This document shows, in pieces, positions 1 to 8,763 of a DNA stretch of 25,440 bases. The notes under the pieces were generated by a model. It made no database searches and had not been told where the DNA came from. It saw only the letters and a list, made by a program, of their open reading frames with translations. Each line of letters opens with the position of its first letter. The first letter of the stretch is position 1. The stretch lies in assembly GCA_010014835.2 (NCBI GenBank), contig JAAAKB020000024.1, positions 206,124-231,563 on the forward strand. The letters are read 5' to 3'. This DNA is from Apostichopus leukothele (lineage: Eukaryota; Echinodermata; Holothuroidea; Aspidochirotida; Stichopodidae). Both the position numbers and the translations under genes were made by a program.

Positions 1-1685
1 AGTTGCTCTTCACAAAAATCTCGGTAACATAAGCTCAAGAGTTTGGTTGGTTTTGGGTCCCCCGTCCCCATTATTTTCCCTTGAAATCCCTTTCCCAGCA
101 AAGAACAGAGGAAGAGTAGCAATGTTTGGTTGATCAAACCATTACCCACAATGTGCAGGGGTGCCCCCAGGAGTCCCCCAGTGGTTGGTTTTGAAATTTT
201 GAACCAACGGAAAACAAGTTCCAGAAATACATGTTTTTGCATGAAATATCTGAATGAGTACCAAAATGGCTACATGTCTTAGTCTGGTTTATTTCACTTA
301 AAAAACTATCATGGTGCCTTCTCTTTAACCTTTAATACATTTATGGCTTTGCCTCAATTAAGTGTAGTTTAGATGAAGTAAGGGTGAAGGACCCCAGCTA
401 ACACTCTTGAACAGAGCTTCTAGCTGAAACCCTAGTGTTCACCACTGGCAAGTATTGGCTATATAAGGGGTTGCCACCCAAGTAAGGGCTGGATAACTCG
501 GTCAGTAGAACACAAAGACTTGTAATCATGAGGTCAATATATTAGAATTCTGTATAGCCAAAAGCTTTCTTCTTGTTTTGTTTGTTTGTTAACACTGCAT
601 GGAAGTGATGTCATGTCTAAGAATTGACGAATTGGATGATAAATCTAGAAAGAGGATGCAAGCTCTGTTCTGGGTGGTACAAACAGGCCTGGGCAAGAGG
701 GACGGTCCATGAGGGCTACAGCCCCTGGGACCGGGGAGAATTAGGAGAATAATAAGGCAACATAAGGATTTCAAAAAGGAGGCCCTGTGACCTACTTGTC
801 CACAAGGTCTGACTTGGCCCTCCAAGAAGGCACTTGATATGAATTACGAATTTCATTAACCTTTTTTTCAGACCTGTAGACAATTCAAGTGTTATAATAT
901 TCCTCTTGAGAATGAGTTTGAACAAATATTGCAGAAACTGGACAGCATCCCACATGTGTGAACCCAAACTTTTGGGGGCCTGTGGTGGTTTGCTCTGTAA
1001 CCAAATCTTTTCTAAGTTACAGAATAATAATAATATCTCTAAACTACAGGGTTGTGTTTTCATTAATATTTACATGAATTATGAATGATTTATGCCTAAT
1101 ATTGTCAGTATCCTAATATACCTGTGTTTGTCATATAGAAACTGAAACATTTAGATTTTTGTGGTCTGCCATCTCCATCGTTTTCCTTTTTTTTATGTTG
1201 TTTGCATGGTTTGGTGACCCATATGAGCTCTCTCCCTGGTATGCAGTAACCCCCATGGCATGCTGATATCTGTTGACTGTTGGGTTGATTAGGACTTTGA
1301 AAGTCTATCTAAGGATTACAGATTTTGCATCTAGACTTTTGTATTAATTTGATCTGAGTTAGTTTAAAAAAAAAAATGTTTTGACACTTTATTACAATGG
1401 GAAGTCTCTATGCTGAGAAGTTGCCATGGCAGTATTTGGTAGTGGGGACTATAGGTAAGCAGGTACCCATATCATTGTTAATGTATGTATCTTACTACAT
1501 TCTTCTACCTACGGCTGACTGACCGACTGCTCGGTGGCTACGTATCACTTGGCTGGTTGGAATACATATCCTTCTTCTACATTCTCGTTATTGGATTTGA
1601 TTAAATAAACTGGTCGTCAATTACGGAATGACATCGTCTGCGAATCTAGACTCATCCTCGGACTTTCTTCGTTCTCTTCTTACAG
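1..1685. other. Upstream sequence or 5' intron, no coding exon seen
   Basis: AT-rich sequence without an exon I can support. It holds the tRNA-like SINE remnant listed separately. CpG pairs are rare in most of it but become frequent from about 1510 to the start of the next exon, which would fit either hidden coding sequence or a promoter/5' UTR. An ATG at 1628 is in frame with the following exon and has G at -3, so transcription could also begin here. Open frames on either strand are short and lack splice support. Confidence 0.5.
481..565 (+). repeat. tRNA-derived SINE head (degenerate)
   Basis: The stretch ggctggataactcggtcagt followed by agaacacaaagacttgtaat resembles the 5' half of a tRNA gene: acceptor/D arm (A-box region GGATAACTCGGTCAGTAGA), then an anticodon-like stem-loop with loop CTTGTAA (TGT, as in tRNA-Thr) and GAGGTCA after it. 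The B-box region near 540-555 is weak (TTAGAATTC). The sequence then runs into unrelated AT-rich DNA, so this is a diverged SINE and not a working tRNA gene. The fold is inferred by eye. Confidence 0.55.
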
Positions 1686-1820
1686 GGAGTAATAACGCAG
1701 CCTGGTGGCAGCATGCATCTGGACTTGCCGGACTGACACCAAACCTCTTCGGCTCGACACTAGGGACCCTGGGACAGACCCAAGACGTTGCATCCTTTCA
1801 AAGCCTCCTGAAAGCAACTG
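1686..1820 (+). CDS. BAZ2B: BAZ2-like, N-terminal exon with the Trp-Trp motif
   Basis: This 135-nt exon is open from a strong acceptor (long pyrimidine tract ending TTCTTACAG) to the donor CTG|GTAGGT. It enters and leaves in phase 1. The peptide contains AAWWQHASGLAG and DVASFQSLLKATG. From memory of human BAZ2B, it resembles the N-terminal segment with GAEWWR followed by a DSSSFHS-type stretch. The function of this segment is not known to me; in the family it lies far ahead of the DNA-binding and DDT domains. The reading frame stays open upstream to an ATG at 1628, which would add about 19 residues (Ser-rich, SSDFLRSLL). In that case this would be the first coding exon and would have no acceptor. 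I prefer the spliced version because of the pyrimidine tract. Confidence 0.72.
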
Positions 1821-1924
1821 GTAGGTCATCGTGTAATGAATTAATACATGTCTCCACCTCAAGCTGAGAGACAGTCAAGCTGAATCCATTGAAGTGGGCT
1901 TAGTTCGGAGTACTTTGAGATGGA

Positions 1925-1970
1925 GGCAGGGCAGGCAGGGGTGGCAGGGGTGGCAGGGGAGGCAGGGAAG
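1925..1970 (+). repeat. G-rich 10-bp tandem repeat, possible G-quadruplex
   Basis: About three copies of a unit like GTGGCAGGGG follow a partial copy. This gives at least four G-runs of three or four separated by short loops, on the transcribed-sense strand, about 105-150 nt downstream of the exon donor at 1821. It can form a G-quadruplex in DNA or in the pre-mRNA. Any effect on splicing is inference. Confidence 0.6.
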
Positions 1971-2044
1971 AATGAGACAATGTATAATTTTAAAGTAATC
2001 CTTCAAGTCTATGTTATGTTTATCATAGCTGTGTAAACAGGTAC

Positions 2045-2260
2045 GGTATTGCCACAGGTGGTAACGTTACCGACAGTGAACATTGGTCTGATTCCTGTAA
2101 CAACTCCCCCTCTCCCCCACAATCTGAAGTCTTTGTTGAGGTGCCTAGCAACCATGGTAGTTGGCAGGGTGTTACCACTGACTACAATTCCACCAACACT
2201 GAAAATTGGTCTGATTCCCCCTCCCCTTCCCTTTCTCCTCGCAACAACTACACTCTTGGG
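2045..2260 (+). repeat. Degenerate ~123-bp tandem duplication
   Basis: The 51 nt from 2045 (GGTATTGCCACAGG...) and the 51 nt from about 2168 (GGTGTTACCACTG...) align without gaps at 36 of 51 positions. Both end in the identical TTGGTCTGATTCC and are followed by C-rich sequence. The spacing is a multiple of three, and both copies are open in the same frame, giving the shared pattern N-x-T-x-x-E-x-W-S-D-S. See the candidate exon at 2058-2156. A further short direct repeat, TGACCGG(T)YCATTCCAG, lies at about 2262-2311. Confidence 0.5.
2058..2156 (+). CDS. BAZ2B: Possible additional BAZ2-like exon (Ser/Asn-rich)
   Basis: A candidate 99-nt exon runs from the acceptor GCCACAG| to the donor CCATG|GTAGTT. 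Its phase (1 in, 1 out) lets it sit between the exons at 1686-1820 and 3674-3918 without disturbing the frame, so it could be constitutive, alternative or not used. The peptide is polar, with DSEHWSDS, NNSPSPP and EVFVEVPSNH. Human BAZ2B also has a Ser/Asn-rich low-complexity stretch here, but no residue-level match is claimed. Weak points: the donor lacks G at +5, the pyrimidine tract is poor, and the sequence lies in a diverged tandem duplication that stays open until a TGA at about 2261. A donor at 2169 would also keep the phase. Confidence 0.35.
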
Positions 2261-2312
2261 TGACCGGTCCATTCCAGTGATCGTTCCATTCCACTGACCG
2301 GTTCATTCCAGT

Positions 2313-3673
2313 CTATCGCTCTCCTTATCATTATACCACCCAAAATGCCAAGCACCTAGTAGAGAGTTTTGGAATTTGAATGACTTGGTTTACAAATGCA
2401 AATATTCAGCAGAACTTTGAAATATATATATAAAGCAGTGTACTATTTTAATACCTGCTGTAATAGAACATGAAATGTGGCTTACTTAAGTTTATTGTTG
2501 GAAACATAACCAGCGCATTATTGTTAGACATTTAAAAATTATATCCGTCATCTTTTTAGTCAGTCTAAAATCTTTGTGTCTTTTTCCCTTTTGTTTTTGT
2601 TTTTATTTGTTACATTGAGAAGCATTGTCAAAACCACCCTTGAAGGTGTGAAACTAAAACAATATTTTTTTTTTATTGGTTCTGTCCATTCCTAACGGTT
2701 TATGATGAGTCACACAAGTCTCATGTAATAAGGGGTTGTCTGTACCCTTTATAAGCCTCCTGTCACTGTATGCAACTATTTAACACATATGTATTATTTT
2801 ATCAGAATAAGGGGTTAGATTACCATCAACTTCAGCCTCTATGAGGTTCACATGAAGGACTCTGCTCTTCTAGAAATGATTTCGGTTCTGACTTAATAGT
2901 GCTAATAATAGTTATTACCTGTTAAGTTGCAATGATTCATCACCAGTTTAGATATGAGAAATGTTTGATCATATGTCATCCAAATTGTCTTGAAAAAACA
3001 CTGTGGACACACACAGCTGATGACCATGCAGTGCTTTAATACATGTCAAACTTGAGAATGTGATTTTATTTACTGGTTTATAGAAAGTTCTTCTGATTAA
3101 ACCACCAGTTCTTTATCATTCATTTTTAGTTAACAGGAGCGAGAAGTATAGTGACCAATTGGGATTGTCACTGTTGGAATTCTACTGTACATAAAAATAA
3201 TGAGCTAGCTTGCTTTCCTCATTGTAGGTCAACTCCCCCTCCCCTATTCCTCCCCCTCCCCAATTCAAGTTGAATTATTGTCAAGTGTTGAGCTGATATT
3301 TGAATCTATGAAAACCACTTGCTGGGTCTCTATTCATCAGTGACCTTTACCCTTTGAGGAAGTTGCTTAACGAATAACGATGTCATATAGGTGTATAATT
3401 AATAAAAGAAAAAAAAATTATTCTACTGCTGCTTGTCAAGGTTTTAATTGTTGAGTTACTGGTGCTATGGAGTAGCTGTTATCTGACATGGTAAATTTCT
3501 GTAAGTGTTTCCCATGTTATGTTTACATCTGTAGTTTCATCTGCTCCTTTCCCAGGGATAACTTTAAATCGCAGTCTGCACATTCCCTGTAATTTTCTAC
3601 GGTCACCTTACTCAAACCACTTTTTCAGGTGAATTGTGTACCCAATTTTGTACCCTTTTTTTATTATCCACAG
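2313..3673 (+). other. Intron, no exon seen
   Basis: AT-rich intronic sequence leading to the acceptor at 3673. I looked here for an MBD/TAM-domain exon, using the codon pattern of the Pro-Cys-Gly-Lys core, and saw none. C-rich tracts occur at about 3231-3262. Confidence 0.6.
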
Positions 3674-3918
3674 GAAGGGGGCGAGGTAGGGGCAGAGGCC
3701 GTGGTCGCGGTCGTGGTAGAACTTCCGGTGGACCTAGAGGCTCTGGAAGAAGGGGTCGCCCAAGGCGGTCAGACTCTGTGATCATGTCAGGCCTACCTCG
3801 AGATCTGCCCTCTCTTGGTATCCACCACAATGGCTCCATCAGTGAAATGGTTAAGGCGGCATCCGCCATGCCTCTTGGATCTGCTAAGACTGCTGTGTCA
3901 GTCATAAAGGAGACTCCT
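3674..3918 (+). CDS. BAZ2B: BAZ2-like exon: Arg-Gly repeat plus AT-hook
   Basis: A 245-nt exon between TTATTATCCACAG| and CCT|GTGAGT, phase 1 in and phase 0 out. It begins with eight Arg residues alternating with Gly, then TSGGPRGSG and the AT-hook core RRGRPRR. A Ser/Ala-rich tail (GSISEMVKAASAMPLGSAK) ends in VIKETP. AT-hooks bind the minor groove of AT-rich DNA, and BAZ2A/BAZ2B carry several. Arg-Gly repeats typically bind RNA or nucleic acid and are substrates of arginine methyltransferases. Five different Arg codons encode the repeat, so the peptide and not a DNA microsatellite appears to be kept. In vertebrate BAZ2 proteins an AT-hook follows the MBD/TAM domain, but no such domain is visible upstream here. 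Confidence 0.85.
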
Positions 3919-6234
3919 GTGAGTAAATGCACCACCCTATATGGCTCCCCCCCACCTATACTTTGCACCAATACCCAAACCCCTTCCCCAACCCTTTGCA
4001 TGAGTTGTGCCTCATCTGTGTCATCCCGCAAATGTAGCAAGTAGTGATCATGTTAATTTGCCTGCCAAGAAAATTGTTGTACTTTAAACTTTAAAGCAGT
4101 ATACATTGAACTCTTTTACCCACGTAACAAATGAATGGAATTTATATTTTAAAAACAATGATTTCAAATAATTTTTTGAAACTCATGGGGGGGGGGGGGA
4201 AGGTTGGGTACGGTCATATGATCATGAGATTTTGAACATGGGGAATGATACTCTTCACAAACCTTTAACACGGGTCCAATTGAGATCATATTATCTCATT
4301 TTCAGTTCACTGTGTTAAAAATTTGTGAATGTTGTCAAAAATTGTTGATCACATATGCAATCATGTTATAAACATGCTTGTGGTGTCAACAAAAACCAGT
4401 AGATGTCTTGAAAAAATACCACAAAGTGTTTGCCAAAAACTCAATATGCTGCTTTAAAGAGGTAGTGTGCAATCAGTTTGGCCCTTGAAAACATTGCTGA
4501 TTATCTATATTTTTCTTTATTAATTTACGATATATTTGTTGGGAAGCTGAAGTTTACGTTGAGGTATTCAGCAATCATAGCATGTCGTTATCATCTGTAG
4601 ATACCCAGCTATTAATCTGCTGAGAGAACTTGCTTATATCTGGTCACCATGTTTGGCTAATATCAGATAGGCAAAACATTTCATGATGTACAATTGTGGA
4701 AAGTGTCACCCTTGCTGTTGCTGGATGGTAAATTTTTATCTACAATTCATTATCATTTAGATTGGGATTAATACATGATAAGACATTTTCACTGTTTTCG
4801 TAACACGCAACCCCTTCCATACCCTTTCATTTTGTCACCCATTAGTAAATTGCAAAGAATATACAAACAAAAGTTTACCGTAAACTTCAAATATGTCTGG
4901 AGAGTCTTTTCAAAGCTTTTGTATGACATTTTTCTGTTTCTTTTAATAGTTGAGTATTTCAAACAAAATTGAAATATGTGCTCTTGTTTATTGGGAGAGA
5001 GGGACACAAATCTAATTTGTATTATTATATTTGAAGTTGCATGTGGTTTGTTTAATACATGGTGAAATGTACATTGAACTGAATCCCTGCATCCATATAG
5101 CTGTACTATTCGCTGTTAATATGTTAAATGATTTTAGTCCTGTATATGCTTAGAAAATTCAATTTCATTTTCTTTTTAATGCCACAAAAAATGCTTGTTT
5201 TTTATCCCCCCCCCCCACCCCTGCTTCCTTAAATATAGCAAATAAGAAGAATTCTTGTCTTTTTTTCGCAGTTTGTTTTTATTTTTCAGTTTTCTTGAAA
5301 TTACGATTTTTTTTGTGGCCAATTCCAATTAATCAAGACATTGAAGCAACCACTTAAAAGGGTCATAGCTAGTTTCGTTGGCACTTTGTTGAAAATTTTT
5401 GAATGAAAAGTGGGAAAGTGAATTTGACATAAAACTTTTTAAACTAGTGGTTTTTGCTGTCACCTGTTTCTTTTTCCAAAGTACAGATTTAAAAAAAAAT
5501 TTAACAAAATAAACATCTTTTCCATGAAACTGTTCCTATGAATCACTCTTCAGTGGTTCAAAGTTTCCAAAGAAGTTATCAATCTTATCACAGAGTAAAT
5601 ATGCTGAATTCCAAGTTTTTGCAAGTTAAATTTTGTTTACAAGAATGATATTTCTAAGGATGACTTTTCTCACAATTGTTCTGCTATGTGGTATATTGAG
5701 ATTTGTTAGAATAGATACAAAAGGGTTCTTTGTGAACAGTCGCACATAAAGGATGCGGTTATGGATGTACCAAAAGTTCATCCGATGTGCCATTTTGGCC
5801 TATATTTCATATTGAACATAAAGACAAGGAACGGGCTAAAGTAAAAGCCGGCAATTCGTTACTCTTCTTTCCTGCCTTGCTTCTAAAGTGGAATATTGTG
5901 ACAAATTTGCCTTCTATAATATCTTACACCATAGATACTGCCAGTGTAATAGAATTAAACTTTGAATTCGACTTACCTTCTTTCAGAGTAAGGAGAAGTA
6001 ATAGGACTGACCACCCGATTACAGGAACTTCTTTTGTTTCTAATAAAGTTACCCCGGTGGTTATGATCCTTCTTTTGCAATTTGAACTTCTCAAACTTTG
6101 AACATACGACGAAGATAACCTTAAAAAAGTCTTAGACGACGCTAGGGGCTTCTTCAACTTTGCAGTAGAGTTGTTTTGAGACTGACAGAGAGAAAAGAGT
6201 GAGCATTTGTCCTTTTCTCTGTGCGTTCTTCTAG
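3919..6234 (+). other. Intron between the AT-hook and acidic exons
   Basis: A 2.3-kb intron with a strong donor (GTGAGT) and an acceptor preceded by TTGTCCTTTTCTCTGTGCGT. It holds a G-run near 4188-4199, a C-run near 5207-5216 and mostly CpG-poor AT-rich DNA. From about 5735 the CpG content rises markedly (see findings). An open frame at 5787-6101 does not match a family I can name, and it cannot be joined to the gene in phase. Confidence 0.6.
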
Positions 6235-6486
6235 AGATCACATTCAACTCCTACAGATCTGTCGGCAGCCAGTGCCGACAGAGACTCACCATTGAACATG
6301 TCGTTGGGGTGCATAAAGCCGGGGACCCCTACCACTTCCTCAAAATCAAAAGACCCCAGCAGCGACAGCGAGGTCAGTGCGCTGGAAGGGGAGGAACTTG
6401 ACCTTTCCGAGGGTGACGTGAGCAGCAAATCGGCCACAAATTCTGAACCCGATTCTGACGATGAGGAATTGGCTAAAATAGCAGAG
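6235..6486 (+). CDS. BAZ2B: BAZ2-like exon: Ser/acid-rich linker
   Basis: A 252-nt, phase 0/0 exon coding for 84 residues. It starts RSHSTPTDLSAASADRDSPL, passes a Ser/Thr-Pro stretch (KPGTPTTSSKSKDPSSDSEV), then an acidic segment (EGEELDLSEGD, NSEPDSDDEE), and ends ELAKIAE at GAG|GTATGC. A second AG at 6255-6256 could serve as acceptor but would need phase 1. The previous exon ends in phase 0, so 6234 is chosen; it also has the better pyrimidine tract. Acidic Ser-rich segments with Ser-Asp and Ser-Glu pairs are typical of BAZ2B and are likely CK2 targets (inference). The sequence is intrinsically disordered by composition. Confidence 0.8.
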
Positions 6487-8667
6487 GTATGCTACAGTGA
6501 CCTGAAAGGGGAATTTCCCTTGTTTATAAGAAACTTCATGGGATACAAAAGAGGTGTTGGGAGTGTACACCCTTCCTGTGCCCCCCCCCCCCTTCCCCCC
6601 TGAAAATGACTGGATCTTTATGTTGTCTTCTATTGTTTTTAGTCCCATTCTGTTTAGAAGTTGAACTTTTTATTATTGGAGATGAAACAGATCTCAAAGT
6701 TCACATCACGGTGAATTTGAAAATTTGCCGATATTTCAATTGTGGTTTCTTGATCAATGTCTCTCTGTGAAACTGAAAGGTCAAAAACAGTCTAAGTTAT
6801 CATCAAACATTGCATTGTATTCAAGAAAAAGAAAAAGTGAGGAATTGGAAAAAAAGTTTGTCTTATTTTTGATCGTAGATTTTACTGATAGTTAGAAATT
6901 GATCATCAATGCTGCTCCCACTATTAATATTTAGATTTTAGATAAAAAATAAACAAAGAGATTGCTGTATAGAACATTTCCCTATCAAAAGTACTCACAA
7001 ACTAACAAAGATAATAATTATTCCCTCTCTTTTTAAGAATTCATTTGATTTGATTTGAATTTGATTTGCATCCAATCCCCTCATCCTTTCATTCTTCATT
7101 GTAGACTTGTTCCTTCACCCGTCAAAAGGATGAATTCCAAAAGCATAAATTGTTATTCTCATCTTACATTCTGCTGTATAAAAAAAGACAAACAATTTTT
7201 ACTAAGTTACCAATTTGTTATGAACAGACTTGTTTTGACCAGTGATCATGTTATAGGGAATATGTTTGTCTTGTTTACACTTGACTTATTTTTTAAGTTT
7301 TTTCGCCTGTGAAGTATTAAAGGCCCATTCCAGTTTACTTTCAACACACTAGCCGCAGCCTGCCATGCCAGTTCAGTCCCACCACAGTATTTACCCTTCC
7401 TGTGTATGTTAGTGTTTATATATGTATGTCTGTTTGTCTGTTGCTGGTATTTGCCTGCCCTGCCCAAAACAAAGCAATCTTTTGTTCTTTGAAAGTTTTG
7501 TTGTGCTGTATTGATCATATGTTCCTCATGCCCTTTTGCTAAGTTTGTTTGATTTATTTATTTTAATTATCTTTTTTGTTTATAAGTTAAAAGTTTCGTC
7601 TACATACCAGCGTGCTCATCCCATCAAAGAAGTGTTTGTCCTTGCTTGAATTTTTGTCGATTGTGGTTAATAACTTTATACTTCCTAGATAACGTGCCTT
7701 TAATATCCTTGTCTCAGAGAGAAAATGGCAGAATGTAACAAAAATTGAAGAATCTTTAAAGTTTTTTGTTTTGTTTTTTGGTGATACCCATACAAAGGTA
7801 TTAATTAAACTGTACATGGAAATGTTATCTGATATGTTAACTCAACAAATTAAGACCAGAAATGCTGAAATCAGACAAATATTTCAAAGGTTTGACAATG
7901 AAAAGATCTGTGAGACATTAAACTTTCTGGTGTGTTGGGTTTTACTGTCTAATTTGCATAATTAGAGCAGCCATTTATGGTTTCAACCCAACAGCTGCAT
8001 TAATTAAAACACCAAAATAGGAAGAAACCTCAGACGTGAGGATAATATTGCAGCGTTACTCTGAAATTTAAATTTTACCCAAACAATGCAGCTCACCTGA
8101 GACGTAGTTTGACTGGTATCACTTGTCTAGCCAACACTCATCCATATAATGTACACACTGGTGAAAAGTTTTGGACTCTTTGCTATTTGAGACCTATTAC
8201 AATAAATATCTAAAATTTTATGGATCATGTTTTTGAAGATTTGACTTTTGATTAATCAAATGATATAACATTTTACCAGCTCAAATCTTAAATTGTTTTT
8301 TCAATGATAGATGTTTCATTGTAGACACACCCCTTCTATCATTTCCTGTGGATAACTTAACTTCAGAGAAACAAAGTCACATGGTTATTGTATCGTTTGT
8401 GGGTTATCAATAGAATTTTATCCTGATTAGAATTTAGAATGGGAACTCGGCAACCTTTCTCTCTCTCTATTGCCTTCCTCTCCCTGGAGGTAATTACAAA
8501 ACTAAGTTGAAGCTAGCAGGACACTGCAGCTCAGGATTATGCAATCAGTAAGGTTTACAAAGAATGTTCTCTGTGGTATCTATCAAATTGTTTTGCCAAA
8601 AATCAAAGGGTTATCTTTAACTCAGTTTCATGATCTGCCTCTTCTTCATCTTTGGTGCTCCCCTTAG
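6487..8667 (+). other. Intron, no exon seen
   Basis: A 2.2-kb AT-rich intron. A run of 11 C followed by TTCCCCCC lies at about 6579-6600, soon after the donor. No coding exon, RNA gene or clear transposon could be supported. Open frames at 7055-7312 and 7771-7965 have low-complexity AT-rich codon content and no splice sites in phase. Confidence 0.6.
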
Positions 8668-8763
8668 ACAAAGAAGAACTTGGAAGCAAAACAGCTTGAG
8701 CTTCTCCGGCAGACTGATAAGCTACGAGAGGAACAGAGGGAGGCCCTAGAGAGAAAACATAAG
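8668..8763 (+). CDS. BAZ2B: BAZ2-like exon: start of the basic coiled coil
   Basis: A 96-nt, phase 0/0 exon between GCTCCCCTTAG| and AAG|GTGAGA. Its 32 residues are charged and heptad-like (KKNLEAKQLELLRQTDK, then REEQREALERKHK). This fits the long Lys/Glu/Arg/Gln-rich helix that joins the AT-hook region to the DDT domain in BAZ2 proteins (segment like AKLLRKLQAQE in human BAZ2B). The human helix is longer between this point and the MRRQQAVLLKHQ block, by about 70 residues from memory. Here that part is either missing or hidden in the assembly gap. Confidence 0.85.

Noticed and set aside
481-565. A functional tRNA gene
   Set aside because: The 3' half does not pair back and the B box is degraded.
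716-1088. Open frames on both strands (115 and 60 residues)
   Set aside because: No codon bias, no splice sites, no recognisable similarity; AT-rich non-coding sequence.
4685-4740. Asn-Cys-Gly-Lys followed by several Cys on the + strand, thought of as an MBD core or a zinc finger
   Set aside because: No Tyr-Tyr before it, no basic block after it, no splice sites in phase; Cys spacing fits no finger I know.
5787-6101. 104-residue frame with a vague resemblance to retroelement integrase text (LPSFRV...HPITGTSF)
   Set aside because: The match is too short and lacks the catalytic residues; no neighbouring reverse transcriptase. Kept only as a CpG-rich patch.
6257-6486. Alternative start of the acidic exon at the AG of 6255-6256
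   Set aside because: It needs incoming phase 1, but the preceding exon ends in phase 0; the pyrimidine tract is also weaker than at 6234.
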